NCBI GenBank assembly: GCA_020444165.1
Contig: JAHLLK010000004.1
Location: 83,178-147,177 of the forward strand
DNA: 64,000 nucleotides
Origin: Deltaproteobacteria bacterium
Lineage (GTDB): Bacteria > Desulfobacterota > Desulfarculia > Desulfarculales > Desulfarculaceae
Direction: 5' to 3'
The notes under the pieces were generated by a model. That model worked only from the letters and a program-made list of their open reading frames with translations, did no database searches and was not told the origin of the DNA. Positions 17,195 to 25,457 of this stretch are shown piece by piece; position 1 is the stretch's first letter, and each line of letters opens with the position of its first letter. The position numbers were made by a program, and so were the translations under genes.

Positions 17195-18384
17195 CAGCCT
17201 TCCTCCGGGGCCCGGGGGGTGGCGGCCGGCTCCACCTTGACCGACGCCCCCTCCTGGAGCCGTCCCAAGCCGCGTTCCACCACCATTTGCCCCGGGGTCA
17301 GCCCCTCCAAGACTTCGCGCCAGGGGCCCTGGGTGTCGCCGGGCCTGACGTTCACCTGGCGGGCCCGGCCCTTCTCCACCACGAACACATACCACACTCC
17401 GGTGCCCGGCAGGCGCTCCACCGCGCCCCGGGGCACGGCCAGGCCGGTGCGGCTACCCAAGCTCAAGCGGGTGTGGGCGTACATGCCGGAACGCAGGGCC
17501 AGGTCGGGATTGTCCACCATAATTTCCAGCTCGGCGCTCCGGGTGGCCGCCTCCAGGCAGGGGCTCACCGCGCTGACCCGGGCCGGGAACACCCGGCCGG
17601 GGTAGGCGTCCACCTGCACCTCCACCCGCAGGCCAGGGCGCACCCGAGGGTAATCGCGCTCGCCCACGGTGCTGATTATCTTGACCGGGTTTTCCTGGGT
17701 GATTTGGAACATCGGATCCTTGTCGCTGGACAGGGAGCCGGGGTCCTGAAAGCGGCGGCTGACAAAGCCGGTCAGGGGGGCCAAGAGCACGTGATCGGCC
17801 TCGACGATGCGGGCCGCGAGGAGGGCGGCCTGGGCCTCCTGCACCCGGGCCGCGGCCAGGTCCACGGCGGCCACGGCGGCCCGGTGCTGGGCCTCTGTGT
17901 GCTCCAACTGCTGGGGCGGCACCGCCCGGGTGTGGGCCAGGCGCCGGATGCGGGCCAAATCCTTGACCAGCACCTCCAGGTTGGCCGCCGCCGATTCCCG
18001 GGAGGCCCGGGCCTGGGCCAGGGCGGCGGTCAGCTGGGCCAGCTGGGCCGCGATGGTGGCCGGGTCCAAGCGGGCCAGGACCTGGCCGCGGGTCACCCGG
18101 TCGCCTCGCTCCACCAGGATCTCCCGGATCTCCTGACCCTTGATCTTGGGGATCAACAGCACCTGGTTGGCGGGCTTCACCTCGGCGCTCTGCTCCAGGA
18201 CCACCGGGAATTCGCGCGAACTCACCGCCGCCACCCGCACCGGGACCTCTTCCGGCGCCACTGGGGCCTGGTTTTCCCCATGCCAGAGGAAGAACAAGTT
18301 CAGCCCGCTGACGGCCAAGAGCCCCAACACCATCAGGGATCCCCAAAAGACTCCGCTCGGCCGTGGCTTGGCCGGGTTGCGCAT
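17194..18384 (-). CDS. RND pump periplasmic adaptor (membrane fusion protein)
   Basis: A 396-residue HlyD/AcrA-type adaptor. An N-terminal anchor helix (about 12-34) is followed by a barrel-sandwich (lipoyl-like) half with IKGQEIREILVERGDRVTRG, an alpha-helical hairpin rich in Ala, Gln and Leu (about 110-195) and the second lipoyl half (LLAPLTGFVSRRFQDPGSL). Beta-barrel and membrane-proximal domains with VSAVSPCLEAATRSAELEI and MVVERGLGRLQEGA come last. It starts two bases after the tetR stop and ends overlapping the pump gene, so the operon is tight. It links the inner-membrane pump to an outer-membrane channel. Confidence 0.92.
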   Translation of the reverse strand: MRNPAKPRPSGVFWGSLMVLGLLAVSGLNLFFLWHGENQAPVAPEEVPVRVAAVSSREFPVVLEQSAEVKPANQVLLIPKIKGQEIREILVERGDRVTRGQVLARLDPATIAAQLAQLTAALAQARASRESAAANLEVLVKDLARIRRLAHTRAVPPQQLEHTEAQHRAAVAAVDLAAARVQEAQAALLAARIVEADHVLLAPLTGFVSRRFQDPGSLSSDKDPMFQITQENPVKIISTVGERDYPRVRPGLRVEVQVDAYPGRVFPARVSAVSPCLEAATRSAELEIMVDNPDLALRSGMYAHTRLSLGSRTGLAVPRGAVERLPGTGVWYVFVVEKGRARQVNVRPGDTQGPWREVLEGLTPGQMVVERGLGRLQEGASVKVEPAATPRAPEEG

Positions 18385-18386
18385 GG

Positions 18387-19037
18387 CTATGCTCCCCGGG
18401 GTTCAGAAACCAACAAACCAGCCAGATATATCTCCGCCGTCTGGCGGTTGATCTGGTTGACGTCCACCTCGCGGGGGGTCAGGGCAGCGTTCAGGAAGAT
18501 GCCGTACAACAGGGAGACCAGGCCCACCGCGGCCACCGCAGGGTCCACGGGGCGGAAAAGCCCCGCGGCGATGCCCTGGGCCACGATGTCCTCGGCCACT
18601 GCCCGGCCCCGGCGCTGCGTAGCCTGAATCTCACGCTGCAGCACTTGCAGGCGGTGGCTTTCCAGGAACAGCTCCAAGGCCCCCTGGCCGGGTTCGCCCT
18701 CGCCTTCCTGGAAATAGGGGACCATCTCCCGATCAAAGGCCTCGCAAAAGGCCAGGTATTTTTCCGGCGCGGGCAGGTCCAGGTCCTCCACTTCTTCCAG
18801 GCGCTGTTGCAGGGAGCGCAGCTGCGTCCGCACCACCTCTTTCATGAGGCTACGCTTGTCCTTAAAGTGGAAATAGAGCCCCCCCTTGGTCAGACCGGCC
18901 CGGGCGGCCACGTCGTCCATGCGGGTGCGTTCGTAGCCCCGGATGGAAAAGAGATGGTGGGCGGCCTCCAGGATGGCCTGGCGCCGGACGTCTTCGGGGA
19001 GCTTCTGGCGGCGGGGTTTGGCGGCTTTGACGGGCAT
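18387..19037 (-). CDS. TetR/AcrR-family repressor of the pump operon
   Basis: A 216-residue one-component regulator. The N-terminal TetR DNA-binding domain shows RRQAILEAAHHLFSIRGYER, then the helix-turn-helix MDDVAARAGLTKGGLYFHFK at about 38-57, followed by a helical ligand-binding domain. ATG 19037 is preceded by GGGAGGTGA; an upstream GTG at 19052 would bypass that site. First gene of the tetR-adaptor-pump-PII operon, so it probably represses itself and the pump. A dyad lies between its -35 and -10 boxes. The inducer is unknown. Confidence 0.92.
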   Translation of the reverse strand: MPVKAAKPRRQKLPEDVRRQAILEAAHHLFSIRGYERTRMDDVAARAGLTKGGLYFHFKDKRSLMKEVVRTQLRSLQQRLEEVEDLDLPAPEKYLAFCEAFDREMVPYFQEGEGEPGQGALELFLESHRLQVLQREIQATQRRGRAVAEDIVAQGIAAGLFRPVDPAVAAVGLVSLLYGIFLNAALTPREVDVNQINRQTAEIYLAGLLVSEPRGA

Positions 19038-19056
19038 GGCGTCACCTCCCACCTTA

Positions 19057-19084
19057 ATAATACCGACTGGTAGGTATCAGTCAA
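19057..19084 (-). promoter_or_regulatory. tetR promoter with operator in the spacer
   Basis: On the minus strand TTGACT (19084-19079) and TATTAT (19062-19057) are separated by 16 bases. The 18-bp dyad ATACCGACTGGTAGGTAT (19060-19077 on the plus strand, 14 of 18 positions symmetric) fills the spacer and overlaps the -10 box. It resembles the ACCGACNNGTAGGT-like half-sites of many TetR regulators. Bound repressor would block RNA polymerase, supporting autoregulation of the pump operon. Confidence 0.75.
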
Positions 19085-19156
19085 TCAGCGAAGAATCTAT
19101 TATTGATTTTAACCTAATTACAGGATGTTATGGAACGGGGTTTCCGGTAGGACGGC

Positions 19157-19480
19157 TCAGGAACCAGGCCCCATTTTGAGCCCCACAATGCCGGCCACGA
19201 TGAGGCCCAGGCAGAACAGACGCCAGGGCAAAACCGGCTCGCCCAAGAGGATCATGCCCATCACCGCGGTGCCGGCCGCGCCGATCCCGGTCCATACGGC
19301 GTAGGCCGTGCCCACGGCCAGATCGCGGAGCGCCCAGGAGAGGAGGAGCACCGAGGCGGCCATGGCCCCCACGGTCAGGAGGCTGGGACCCAGGCGGGTG
19401 AAGCCGTGAGACGATTTCAGGGCCAGGGCCCACACCACCTCGCAGAGCCCGGCCACCACCAGGATGAGCCAGGAAGACAT
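19157..19480 (-). CDS. Small multidrug resistance (SugE/Gdx-type) exporter
   Basis: A 107-residue protein with four membrane helices, the size of the SMR family. The essential Glu is E14 in [18 protein letters not shown]; the [10 protein letters not shown] stretch after helix 1 and [20 protein letters not shown] in helix 3 are closer to the SugE/Gdx subgroup (guanidinium exporters) than to EmrE. It probably works as a dual-topology dimer in the inner membrane. Only 56 bases separate it from the upstream phosphatase gene, and I see no guanidine riboswitch there. It lies 72 bases upstream of the tetR promoter on the same strand. Confidence 0.88.
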   Translation of the reverse strand: MSSWLILVVAGLCEVVWALALKSSHGFTRLGPSLLTVGAMAASVLLLSWALRDLAVGTAYAVWTGIGAAGTAVMGMILLGEPVLPWRLFCLGLIVAGIVGLKMGPGS

Positions 19481-19536
19481 GCTTTATCCCACTTTCGGGG
19501 CGGCGGCGCCCGGCTGGCGCCCACCGGGCCAAAGGC

Positions 19537-21456
19537 CTACATGCGGCGGGTGAAGAACAGCAGGGTCAGGTCGTCGAAGGCCTCCTCGGGCCCGGTGAAC
19601 TCCTTGTGATAGTCCCGGAGTTCCTTGAGCACGTCCGGCGCGGCCTTGGGCGGCTCCAGGTCCAGCCACTCCCTGACCCGCTCCAGGCCGAACATCTCGC
19701 CCGCGGGATTCACCGCCTCGTCCAGGCCGTCGGTGAAAACCAGAATCTCGTCGCCCACGCCCAGCTCCAGCTCGCCCTGCTCCAGCTCCACCCCGTCCAT
19801 GATGCCCAGGGCCATGCCCATGGTCTGGGGCATCTGGCTGGTCTGGCCGCCGGCCGGGCGCAAGAGCGGCGGGGGATGGCCCGCGTTGGCAAAGGTCAGC
19901 TTGCCGTTGTCCAGGTCATACACCCCATAGAACATGGTGACGAACATGCACATCTCGTTGTCCGGCAAGAGCTGGGCGTTGACCTCGGCCAAGACCGTGG
20001 CCGGGTCGGGGTAGTGGCTGGCCGCGTTCTTCACCAGGGTGCGGGCCACGGTCATGAACAGGGCCGCGGGGATTCCCTTGCCCGAGACGTCGCCCACCAC
20101 CAGGGCCAGCCGGCGCTCATCCAGCATGAAGAAGTCGTAGAAATCGCCGCCCACCTCCCGAGCCGGCACCGTGGTGGCGAAAAGGTCGAACTGGGGGGCA
20201 TGGGGGAAGGCCGGATAGGTCCGGGGCAGAATGGACATCTGGATCTGCCGGGCCATGTCCAGCTCGCTCTCGATGCGCTCCTTGGCCGCGGTGGTGGTGG
20301 TCAGCTCCCCGATATAACGTTGGAGGTCATCCACCATGCCGTTGAAGGCCTGGGCCAGATCTCCCACCTCGTCCCCGGGGCGCACCCCCTCCACCTTGGT
20401 CCCCAGATCGCCGGAAGCCAGGCGGGAAGCCCCCAAGGCCAGGCGTTTCAGGGGACGGGTGAGGCCCAGGACCAACAGCCACACCACCCCCACCAGGGCG
20501 GCCAAACCGAACACCGCGGTGAGACCCTGCTTCTTGGCCAGGCTCCAGGCCGGGGCCAGGATCTCCTCCTCGGGCTCCACCACTCCCAGGCTCCAGCCCA
20601 TGCCCTTGACCGGGGCATAGGCCAGCCAGATACGGCGGGGGTCCAGCCAGCTTTGCAGCACTTCCACCCCGGAGCCGCCCCGGAGCATGCGCTTGCCCAA
20701 GGAACGGAGATCCGGGCGGCTCAGCCCCTCGGCCAGGGAGAACAGGCTTTCGCGCATCACCCAGTCCGGCTTGGGCGCGGCCAGAAAGGTGCCCCGGGCG
20801 GTCACCAGGAAGGGCCAGCCTTCCCGGCTCACCGCCAGGCTCTGCACCTGGCGGCCCAGCTTGTCCAGGGCCACGTCCACGGTAATGACCCCCAGCACCT
20901 GGCCATCCCGGATCATGGGCACCGAGTAAGTGGTCATGATGATGTTGCCGCCGCCCTCGTCAAAGTAGGGCTCGCTCCATTGGGGTTGCCCGGTGAGGGC
21001 CGGCACCTGGTACCAGTCGGCCAGGAGGTAGTTGTCGTAGTTCTCGGCCAGATCCAGGGTCTTGATGCCCTGGTTGGAGCGGTAGGCATAGGGGCAGGTC
21101 TTCTGGCCCGGGGCGCAGAGCACGCCGGGAGCAAAGGCCGCGGCCATGCCGAAGATGTCCTTCTTGTCCCCCACCATACGGACCAGCATGCGGCGGGCCG
21201 TGTCGGCCGAGTCTGGCAGGCCGTTCTCCCAAAACAGGGCCAGGTCGGCGGCCGGCTGGGAGACCTGCACCAGATTGCGGGAAAGGCTGGTGGCTTGGGC
21301 CTGGGCCAGTTGGAACATCTGCTCCTGCGTGGCGGTCAAGAGCGCTTCGCGGCTTTCCAAAAAGCTGTAGCTGGCCAGAATGCCGGAAATGACCGCCACC
21401 CCGGCGGCCATGAGCAGCACGAAACGGCTCCGCAAACCGAGAACATGCGGCCTCAC
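19537..21456 (-). CDS. Membrane sensor SpoIIE/RsbU-type serine phosphatase
   Basis: A 639-residue signalling protein. It has a membrane helix at about 9-29, a periplasmic double-Cache-like sensor (about 35-300, with DWYQVPALTGQPQWSEPYFD and VDVALDKL), a second helix near 310-330, a HAMP linker (LTRPLKRLALGASRLASGDL) and a C-terminal PPM/SpoIIE phosphatase domain with EVGGDFYDFF, VVGDVSGKGIPAALFM and FTDGLDEAVNP, which supply the metal-binding acids. Such enzymes dephosphorylate anti-sigma-factor antagonists in partner-switching. GTG 21456 overlaps the stop of the upstream binding-protein gene (GTGA), so the two are co-translated. No antagonist or kinase gene lies nearby. Confidence 0.9.
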   Translation of the reverse strand: MRPHVLGLRSRFVLLMAAGVAVISGILASYSFLESREALLTATQEQMFQLAQAQATSLSRNLVQVSQPAADLALFWENGLPDSADTARRMLVRMVGDKKDIFGMAAAFAPGVLCAPGQKTCPYAYRSNQGIKTLDLAENYDNYLLADWYQVPALTGQPQWSEPYFDEGGGNIIMTTYSVPMIRDGQVLGVITVDVALDKLGRQVQSLAVSREGWPFLVTARGTFLAAPKPDWVMRESLFSLAEGLSRPDLRSLGKRMLRGGSGVEVLQSWLDPRRIWLAYAPVKGMGWSLGVVEPEEEILAPAWSLAKKQGLTAVFGLAALVGVVWLLVLGLTRPLKRLALGASRLASGDLGTKVEGVRPGDEVGDLAQAFNGMVDDLQRYIGELTTTTAAKERIESELDMARQIQMSILPRTYPAFPHAPQFDLFATTVPAREVGGDFYDFFMLDERRLALVVGDVSGKGIPAALFMTVARTLVKNAASHYPDPATVLAEVNAQLLPDNEMCMFVTMFYGVYDLDNGKLTFANAGHPPPLLRPAGGQTSQMPQTMGMALGIMDGVELEQGELELGVGDEILVFTDGLDEAVNPAGEMFGLERVREWLDLEPPKAAPDVLKELRDYHKEFTGPEEAFDDLTLLFFTRRM

Positions 21457-22490
21457 GGCTTTTTCCTCCAGGCCTCGCTCAAAAGCGTGTCCGTGTTGAC
21501 TTGCCAGTGGATCAAGCCCTGTTGCCGGAGCGCCATCTCCACCCGGCGGACGGTCTCCGGGGTCAGGCGGCCCAGTTCCTCCCGGCTCACCCCGCTGGTC
21601 ATCAGCTCCTGCATGGTGCGGAGCATCCAGCGCTGGTGAGGCGCGTTGCTGGCCAGCCGGGCCTGGTCCACCCGCTTCATCACCGCGGCCAGGGCCTCGT
21701 CCGGGCGGTCAAAGGAAAGGCGCCAGCCGTCCAGGGTGGCCTGGGTAAAGCGCCGGCACAGCTCCGGCCGTTTGCTCCAATTGTCCTCGGTGGTGTAAAG
21801 GCCGTCCTCGGGGAAGTTGAAACCCAGCTCGGCCAGGTCGAAGATCACCACGTCGTCCAGGTCCAGACCGGACTGGTAGAGTTGGTGCAGTTCGTTGTAG
21901 CGCATGGCCGAGGCCGCGGACACCGCCCGGTCCAGGAACAAAGCCATGCCCGCCCCTTGGCGAATCTCCTTTATCTGGATGTTTGCCTTGCGGAACAGAC
22001 CTTTGGCCGCCAGGGAGATATGCGCGTCCCAGAGGCTCACCCGCCGTCCGGCCAATTCGGAGATCCGGGTGATGTCCTCGTCCGCGTGGGCCACCAGGAG
22101 CATGGCCGAGCGTTGCAGCAGTTGGGCCAAATTAACCACCTTGCCGCCCGAGTCGCAGGTGGTCAGCGCGTCGGTGAGCCAGGTCAGGGCAAAGTCGCAT
22201 TTGCCCTCTTGCAGTTCGCCAAGGGGGGAGATGCCGGGCCCACTCGGCTTGACTTCCACTTCCAGACCGTATTGCCGGTAGATGCCCGCGTCCTGGGCCA
22301 GGTAGATCCCGGCGAACTGGGCCTGATGCCGCCACAAAAGCCGCAGCACCACCCGGTCCAGGGCCGCGGCCGGGGCGGCCGGAGCCAGGAGGAGGGTGGG
22401 GAGCGCCAGCAGGAACAGCGCCCTGGCCCAGATCCGGGTCGGGAAACCGCGGAAGGTCGAGCCGCGCAGAAAATGCGGGATGAAGGGCAA
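21453..22490 (-). CDS. THI5/NMT1-like periplasmic substrate-binding protein
   Basis: A 345-residue protein with a basic N-terminus, a hydrophobic signal segment (about 22-44) and an ABC-type binding-protein fold of the SsuA/THI5 class: LLWRHQAQFAGIYLAQDAGI, YGLEVEVKPSGPGISPL and LAGRRVSLWDAH. Proteins of this class bind pyrimidines, sulfonates, nitrate or similar small ligands. No permease or ATPase gene is adjacent; instead it is translationally coupled to the sensor phosphatase. It may therefore act as a signal receptor rather than a transporter part (inference). TTG 22490 follows AGGAG at good spacing. Confidence 0.82.
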   Translation of the reverse strand: MPFIPHFLRGSTFRGFPTRIWARALFLLALPTLLLAPAAPAAALDRVVLRLLWRHQAQFAGIYLAQDAGIYRQYGLEVEVKPSGPGISPLGELQEGKCDFALTWLTDALTTCDSGGKVVNLAQLLQRSAMLLVAHADEDITRISELAGRRVSLWDAHISLAAKGLFRKANIQIKEIRQGAGMALFLDRAVSAASAMRYNELHQLYQSGLDLDDVVIFDLAELGFNFPEDGLYTTEDNWSKRPELCRRFTQATLDGWRLSFDRPDEALAAVMKRVDQARLASNAPHQRWMLRTMQELMTSGVSREELGRLTPETVRRVEMALRQQGLIHWQVNTDTLLSEAWRKKP

Positions 22491-22702
22491 GCAGGCTCCT
22501 CTTCTGGGGCGGGGAGAGCGGCCGGGCGGCGGGGGGGGTCCGGGGCCTTGCCGTCCCGTCTCGCGGCAACATAACCACTAAGCCGGCTGCGGTTCAAGGT
22601 TTTTATGGAGTTGTGGGGCGGGAATGGTTCCGGCCGCGGGTGGCGGGGGCGGCCTGAGGAAGCGGCTTGGGGCGGTCCGGCCCCGCCCGCCAGGGTCGGG
22701 GC
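22491..22702. other. Intergenic spacer between nifU-like gene and binding-protein gene
   Basis: GC-rich spacer on the minus-strand path from the NifU-like gene to the THI5-like gene. A GGGGC...GCCCC stem near 22670-22690 could be a weak terminator of the NifU-like gene. No reading frame or clear promoter is visible. Confidence 0.35.
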
Positions 22703-23146
22703 TCAGCGGTTGTACATCTTCTTCCAGGGCTCGCGCAGCTTCTTCTGGTAGTCCCGCACCGCGGCCTTCAGGGTGGCCACGGCCAACACCGCGCAGTGGT
22801 GGTGATCCTTGGGCAGGCCGCCCAGGGCCTCGGAGAGCTCTTCCGGGGTCACGGCCACGGCCGCGGCCACCTCGCGGCCCTTGATCAGCTCGGTGAGCGC
22901 ACTGCCGCAGGCCACGGTGTAGAGGCAGCCTTCGGGCATGTAGCGGGCGTCCACGATGCGCTCCTCCCGCACCCGGAGATACAGCTCGATGTAGTCGCCG
23001 CAGGTGCCTTTGGGGCAGGCGTAGCCGTCGGGCTGGGGCAGGAGGCCTACGTTGGTCGGGGTCAGGGCGTGGTTGAAGAACTCCTCGCCCAAGCCGGCGT
23101 CCATGGCCTCGTTGATGAACTCACCGCTTTCCTGCTGACGCGCCAT
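22703..23146 (-). CDS. NifU/IscU-like iron-sulfur cluster scaffold protein
   Basis: A 147-residue protein resembling the N-terminal scaffold domain of NifU. It has FFNHALTPTNVGLLPQPDGY, then CPKGTCGDYIELYLRV, where IscU has its first Cys and the conserved Gly-Asp, a GCLYTVACGSALTELIKG stretch in place of the second Cys region, and HHHCAVLAVATLKAAV for the third. It therefore carries extra cysteines (C-x4-C and C-x5-C) compared with classic IscU. It would assemble or carry Fe-S clusters in the cytoplasm. No iscS is adjacent. ATG 23146 gives the family N-terminus; a longer frame upstream has no support. Confidence 0.85.
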   Translation of the reverse strand: MARQQESGEFINEAMDAGLGEEFFNHALTPTNVGLLPQPDGYACPKGTCGDYIELYLRVREERIVDARYMPEGCLYTVACGSALTELIKGREVAAAVAVTPEELSEALGGLPKDHHHCAVLAVATLKAAVRDYQKKLREPWKKMYNR

Positions 23147-23275
23147 GCCCTCGTGCTCCCGATTACCTTGTTTGTTCCACGCCTTCGGCATTACTGGGGG
23201 AATATAACGGCCCCGGGAGGCTTTGGCAACCCCGGCCGTGGGCCGCAGCCTGGCGGGTGATAACCATCCTGTCAC

Positions 23276-23313
23276 TTGACATTCGAACAGTCGTTTGATA
23301 CAAACGTTCGAAC
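23276..23313 (+). promoter_or_regulatory. Promoter and operator of the second pump operon
   Basis: TTGACA (23276-23281), a 17-base spacer and TACAAA (23299-23304) form a good sigma-70 promoter. Inside it lie CGTTTG-ATA-CAAACG (23292-23306) and two TTCGAA boxes (23282-23287 and 23307-23312), overlapping dyads that fit a TetR operator. The following gene is a TetR regulator, so autorepression is likely. The intergenic region starts at the divergent NifU-like gene (23146). Confidence 0.75.
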
Positions 23314-23328
23314 TTGGAGGTGACCACC

Positions 23329-23991
23329 ATGGACCAAGGCCCCGGCCAGACAACTTGCCCGACGTCCGACCCCACCCAGGAAAGGATCCTGGACGAGGCG
23401 GAGCTGTTGTTCGCCTGTCAGGGTTTTCACGGGGTGAGCGTGCGGGCCATCACCAAGGCCGCCGGGTGCCACCTCTCCGCGGTGAACTACCACTTCGGCA
23501 GCAAGGAGAACCTCTACCTGGAGGTGTTCCGCTGCCGCTGGGTGCCCCGGGGCAAAAAGCTGTTGGGGATGCTGCAGCAGATGGATGCCCAGCCCACGGT
23601 CACGGTGCAGGAGGTGGTGGGAGCCCTGGCCTTTTTCCTCTTCTCCCACCATATGGAGCAGGAACAGCGCCTCCGGCACCAAGGCCTGATGTCCAAGGAG
23701 CTGGATCATCCCGGTCCGGCCCTGGAGCTGGTGGTGAACGAAGTCATCCGGCCCCACGTGGAGTTGGCGGCCAGGCTTTTGAGCCGGGCCATGCCCGACT
23801 ACCCGGAGCCCGAGCGCCTGAAGCTCTGCGTGTTCAGCATCCTGGCCCAGGCCTTGTTCTTCCGGCACGGCTCACCCATTGTTTCCAAGGTCCTGGGTGT
23901 GGATTACGACTCCGCCTTCGCCTCCCTGCTCACGCGGCACATAACGGACTTCTGCCTCCATGGTTTGACCAATTCGGGAGACCCGTCATGA
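23329..23991 (+). CDS. TetR-family regulator (CerR-type) of the second pump
   Basis: A 220-residue TetR regulator. The DNA-binding domain has RILDEAELLFACQGFHGVSV and the helix-turn-helix ITKAAGCHLSAVNYHFGSKE (about residues 41-60). The C-terminal helical part resembles the DUF1956/CerR-like ligand domain (FFLFSHHMEQEQ, VVNEVIRPHVELAARLL). ATG 23329 is preceded by GGAGGTGA at ideal spacing. It ends in ATGA, overlapping the next gene, so it is cotranslated with the outer-membrane factor. It probably represses its own operon through the dyads upstream. Confidence 0.92.
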   Translation: MDQGPGQTTCPTSDPTQERILDEAELLFACQGFHGVSVRAITKAAGCHLSAVNYHFGSKENLYLEVFRCRWVPRGKKLLGMLQQMDAQPTVTVQEVVGALAFFLFSHHMEQEQRLRHQGLMSKELDHPGPALELVVNEVIRPHVELAARLLSRAMPDYPEPERLKLCVFSILAQALFFRHGSPIVSKVLGVDYDSAFASLLTRHITDFCLHGLTNSGDPS

Positions 23992-25457
23992 GCTTCCTCC
24001 GCCGCCGGGCCGTGCTGCTGCTATTGAGCGCTGTCGGCCTCCTGACCATCTCCGGCTGCCTCAAGGTCGGCCCCGACTTTCAGACGCCGCCCGCGCCGGA
24101 CCAGGTGCCGGCCCAGTTCCAGGGCCGGAACCCGGCCCCCGGCCAGCTGGTGACCACGGACCGCTGGTGGGAGTCCTTTGGCGATCCCGAGCTGAACCGC
24201 CTGGTGGAGGAGGCGCTCAAACGCAACCTCGACCTGGCCTCGGCCGACGCCCGGGTCCTGGAGCTTCTGGCCAACTTTGGCCAGGCCCGGGCCGAGCGCT
24301 TCCCCCAGATCAACCTGACCCCCTCGGCCAAGAAGCAGCGCCAGGCCCTGGGCACCATCACCCCGGTGCCCCAGGACCTGTCCATGGAGACCGAGAGCTA
24401 CAACCTCTCGGTGGCGGCCAGCTTCGAGGTGGACCTGTGGGGCCGCCTGGCCCGCACCGAGGAGGCGGCCCGGGCCGACCTGGCCCAGGCCTGGGAAACC
24501 CGGCGCACCGTGGCCCAGACCACGGCCGCCCGGGTGGTCACCAGCTACCTCACCATCGAGGCCCTGGAGCGCCGCCTGGGCGTGGCCGCCCAGAGCCTGG
24601 ACGCCACCCGCCAGAGCCTGGACCGGGTGGAGGGCCGCTACCGCCGGGGCCTGGTGAGTGTGCTGGACCTGTACCAGGCCCGCCGCTCCCTGGAGGAGGC
24701 CAAGTCCAAGATCCCCTCGCTCCGGCAGGAGCTGGCCCAGGAGCAGCAGCGCCTGGGCATCCTCCTGGGGCGCTACCCCAAGACCTCGCCTCCCCGGAGC
24801 CAACCCGCGGACTACTTCCCCGATCTCCCGCCGGTGCCGGCCGGCCTGCCCTCGGAGCTGTTGTTGCGGCGGCCGGACGTGGCCGCGGCCCAGGCCAGCC
24901 TGGAGGCCCTGAACGCCCGCATCGGCGCGGCCAAGGCGGCCCGCTTCCCCACCCTGACCCTCACCGGCTCCTGGGGCTATGTGAGCGACGGTCTGGAGAG
25001 CCTGATCCGGCCGGAGAACGAGCTGTGGAACCTCACCGCCGGGCTGGTGGCGCCCATCTTTGACGCGGGCTTGCGCAAATCCCGCCAGGACGCGGCCGAG
25101 GCCCGCTATCAGCAGGGCCTGGCCTCCTGGGCCACCACGGTGCTCACCGCCTTCAGCGAGGTGGAAGGGGCCTTGGTGGTCCGACAGCAGCAGATGGCGC
25201 GCCGCGAGCTGGTGCAACGGGCCCTCACCGAAGCCATCTCCACCCAGCGTTCCGCCGAGGAGCGCTACAACCGCGGCCTGGTGGAGTACATCTCCGTCCT
25301 GGACGCCTTGTCCACCCGCTATCGGCTGGCGGACGAACTGGTGCTGAACGAACTGGCCATCTTGACCAACCGGGTGAGCCTCTACCGCGCTTTGGGCGGG
25401 GGATGGGGCGCTCCCCAAGACTCTCTGGCCGCCAACAACCCGGGTGTGAAGCCATGA
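23988..25457 (+). CDS. NodT/OprM-family outer-membrane efflux lipoprotein
   Basis: A 489-residue outer-membrane channel. The signal peptide ends in a lipobox (LLTISGCLKVGPDF, Cys near residue 23), followed by the NodT-family start VGPDFQTPPAPDQVP. Two TolC-like repeats each supply two coiled-coil helices and two strands (for example VAASFEVDLWGRLARTEEAA and YRRGLVSVLDLYQARRSLEE in the first, and YNRGLVEYISVLDALSTRYR in the second). The start overlaps tetR (ATGA) and the end overlaps the adaptor (ATGA). It forms the exit duct of the tripartite pump encoded downstream. Confidence 0.93.
   Translation: MSFLRRRAVLLLLSAVGLLTISGCLKVGPDFQTPPAPDQVPAQFQGRNPAPGQLVTTDRWWESFGDPELNRLVEEALKRNLDLASADARVLELLANFGQARAERFPQINLTPSAKKQRQALGTITPVPQDLSMETESYNLSVAASFEVDLWGRLARTEEAARADLAQAWETRRTVAQTTAARVVTSYLTIEALERRLGVAAQSLDATRQSLDRVEGRYRRGLVSVLDLYQARRSLEEAKSKIPSLRQELAQEQQRLGILLGRYPKTSPPRSQPADYFPDLPPVPAGLPSELLLRRPDVAAAQASLEALNARIGAAKAARFPTLTLTGSWGYVSDGLESLIRPENELWNLTAGLVAPIFDAGLRKSRQDAAEARYQQGLASWATTVLTAFSEVEGALVVRQQQMARRELVQRALTEAISTQRSAEERYNRGLVEYISVLDALSTRYRLADELVLNELAILTNRVSLYRALGGGWGAPQDSLAANNPGVKP

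Noticed and set aside
19481..19536. Guanidine riboswitch in front of the SMR exporter
   Set aside because: Only 56 bases are available and none of the ACGR-loop or other guanidine aptamer features I know could be found.
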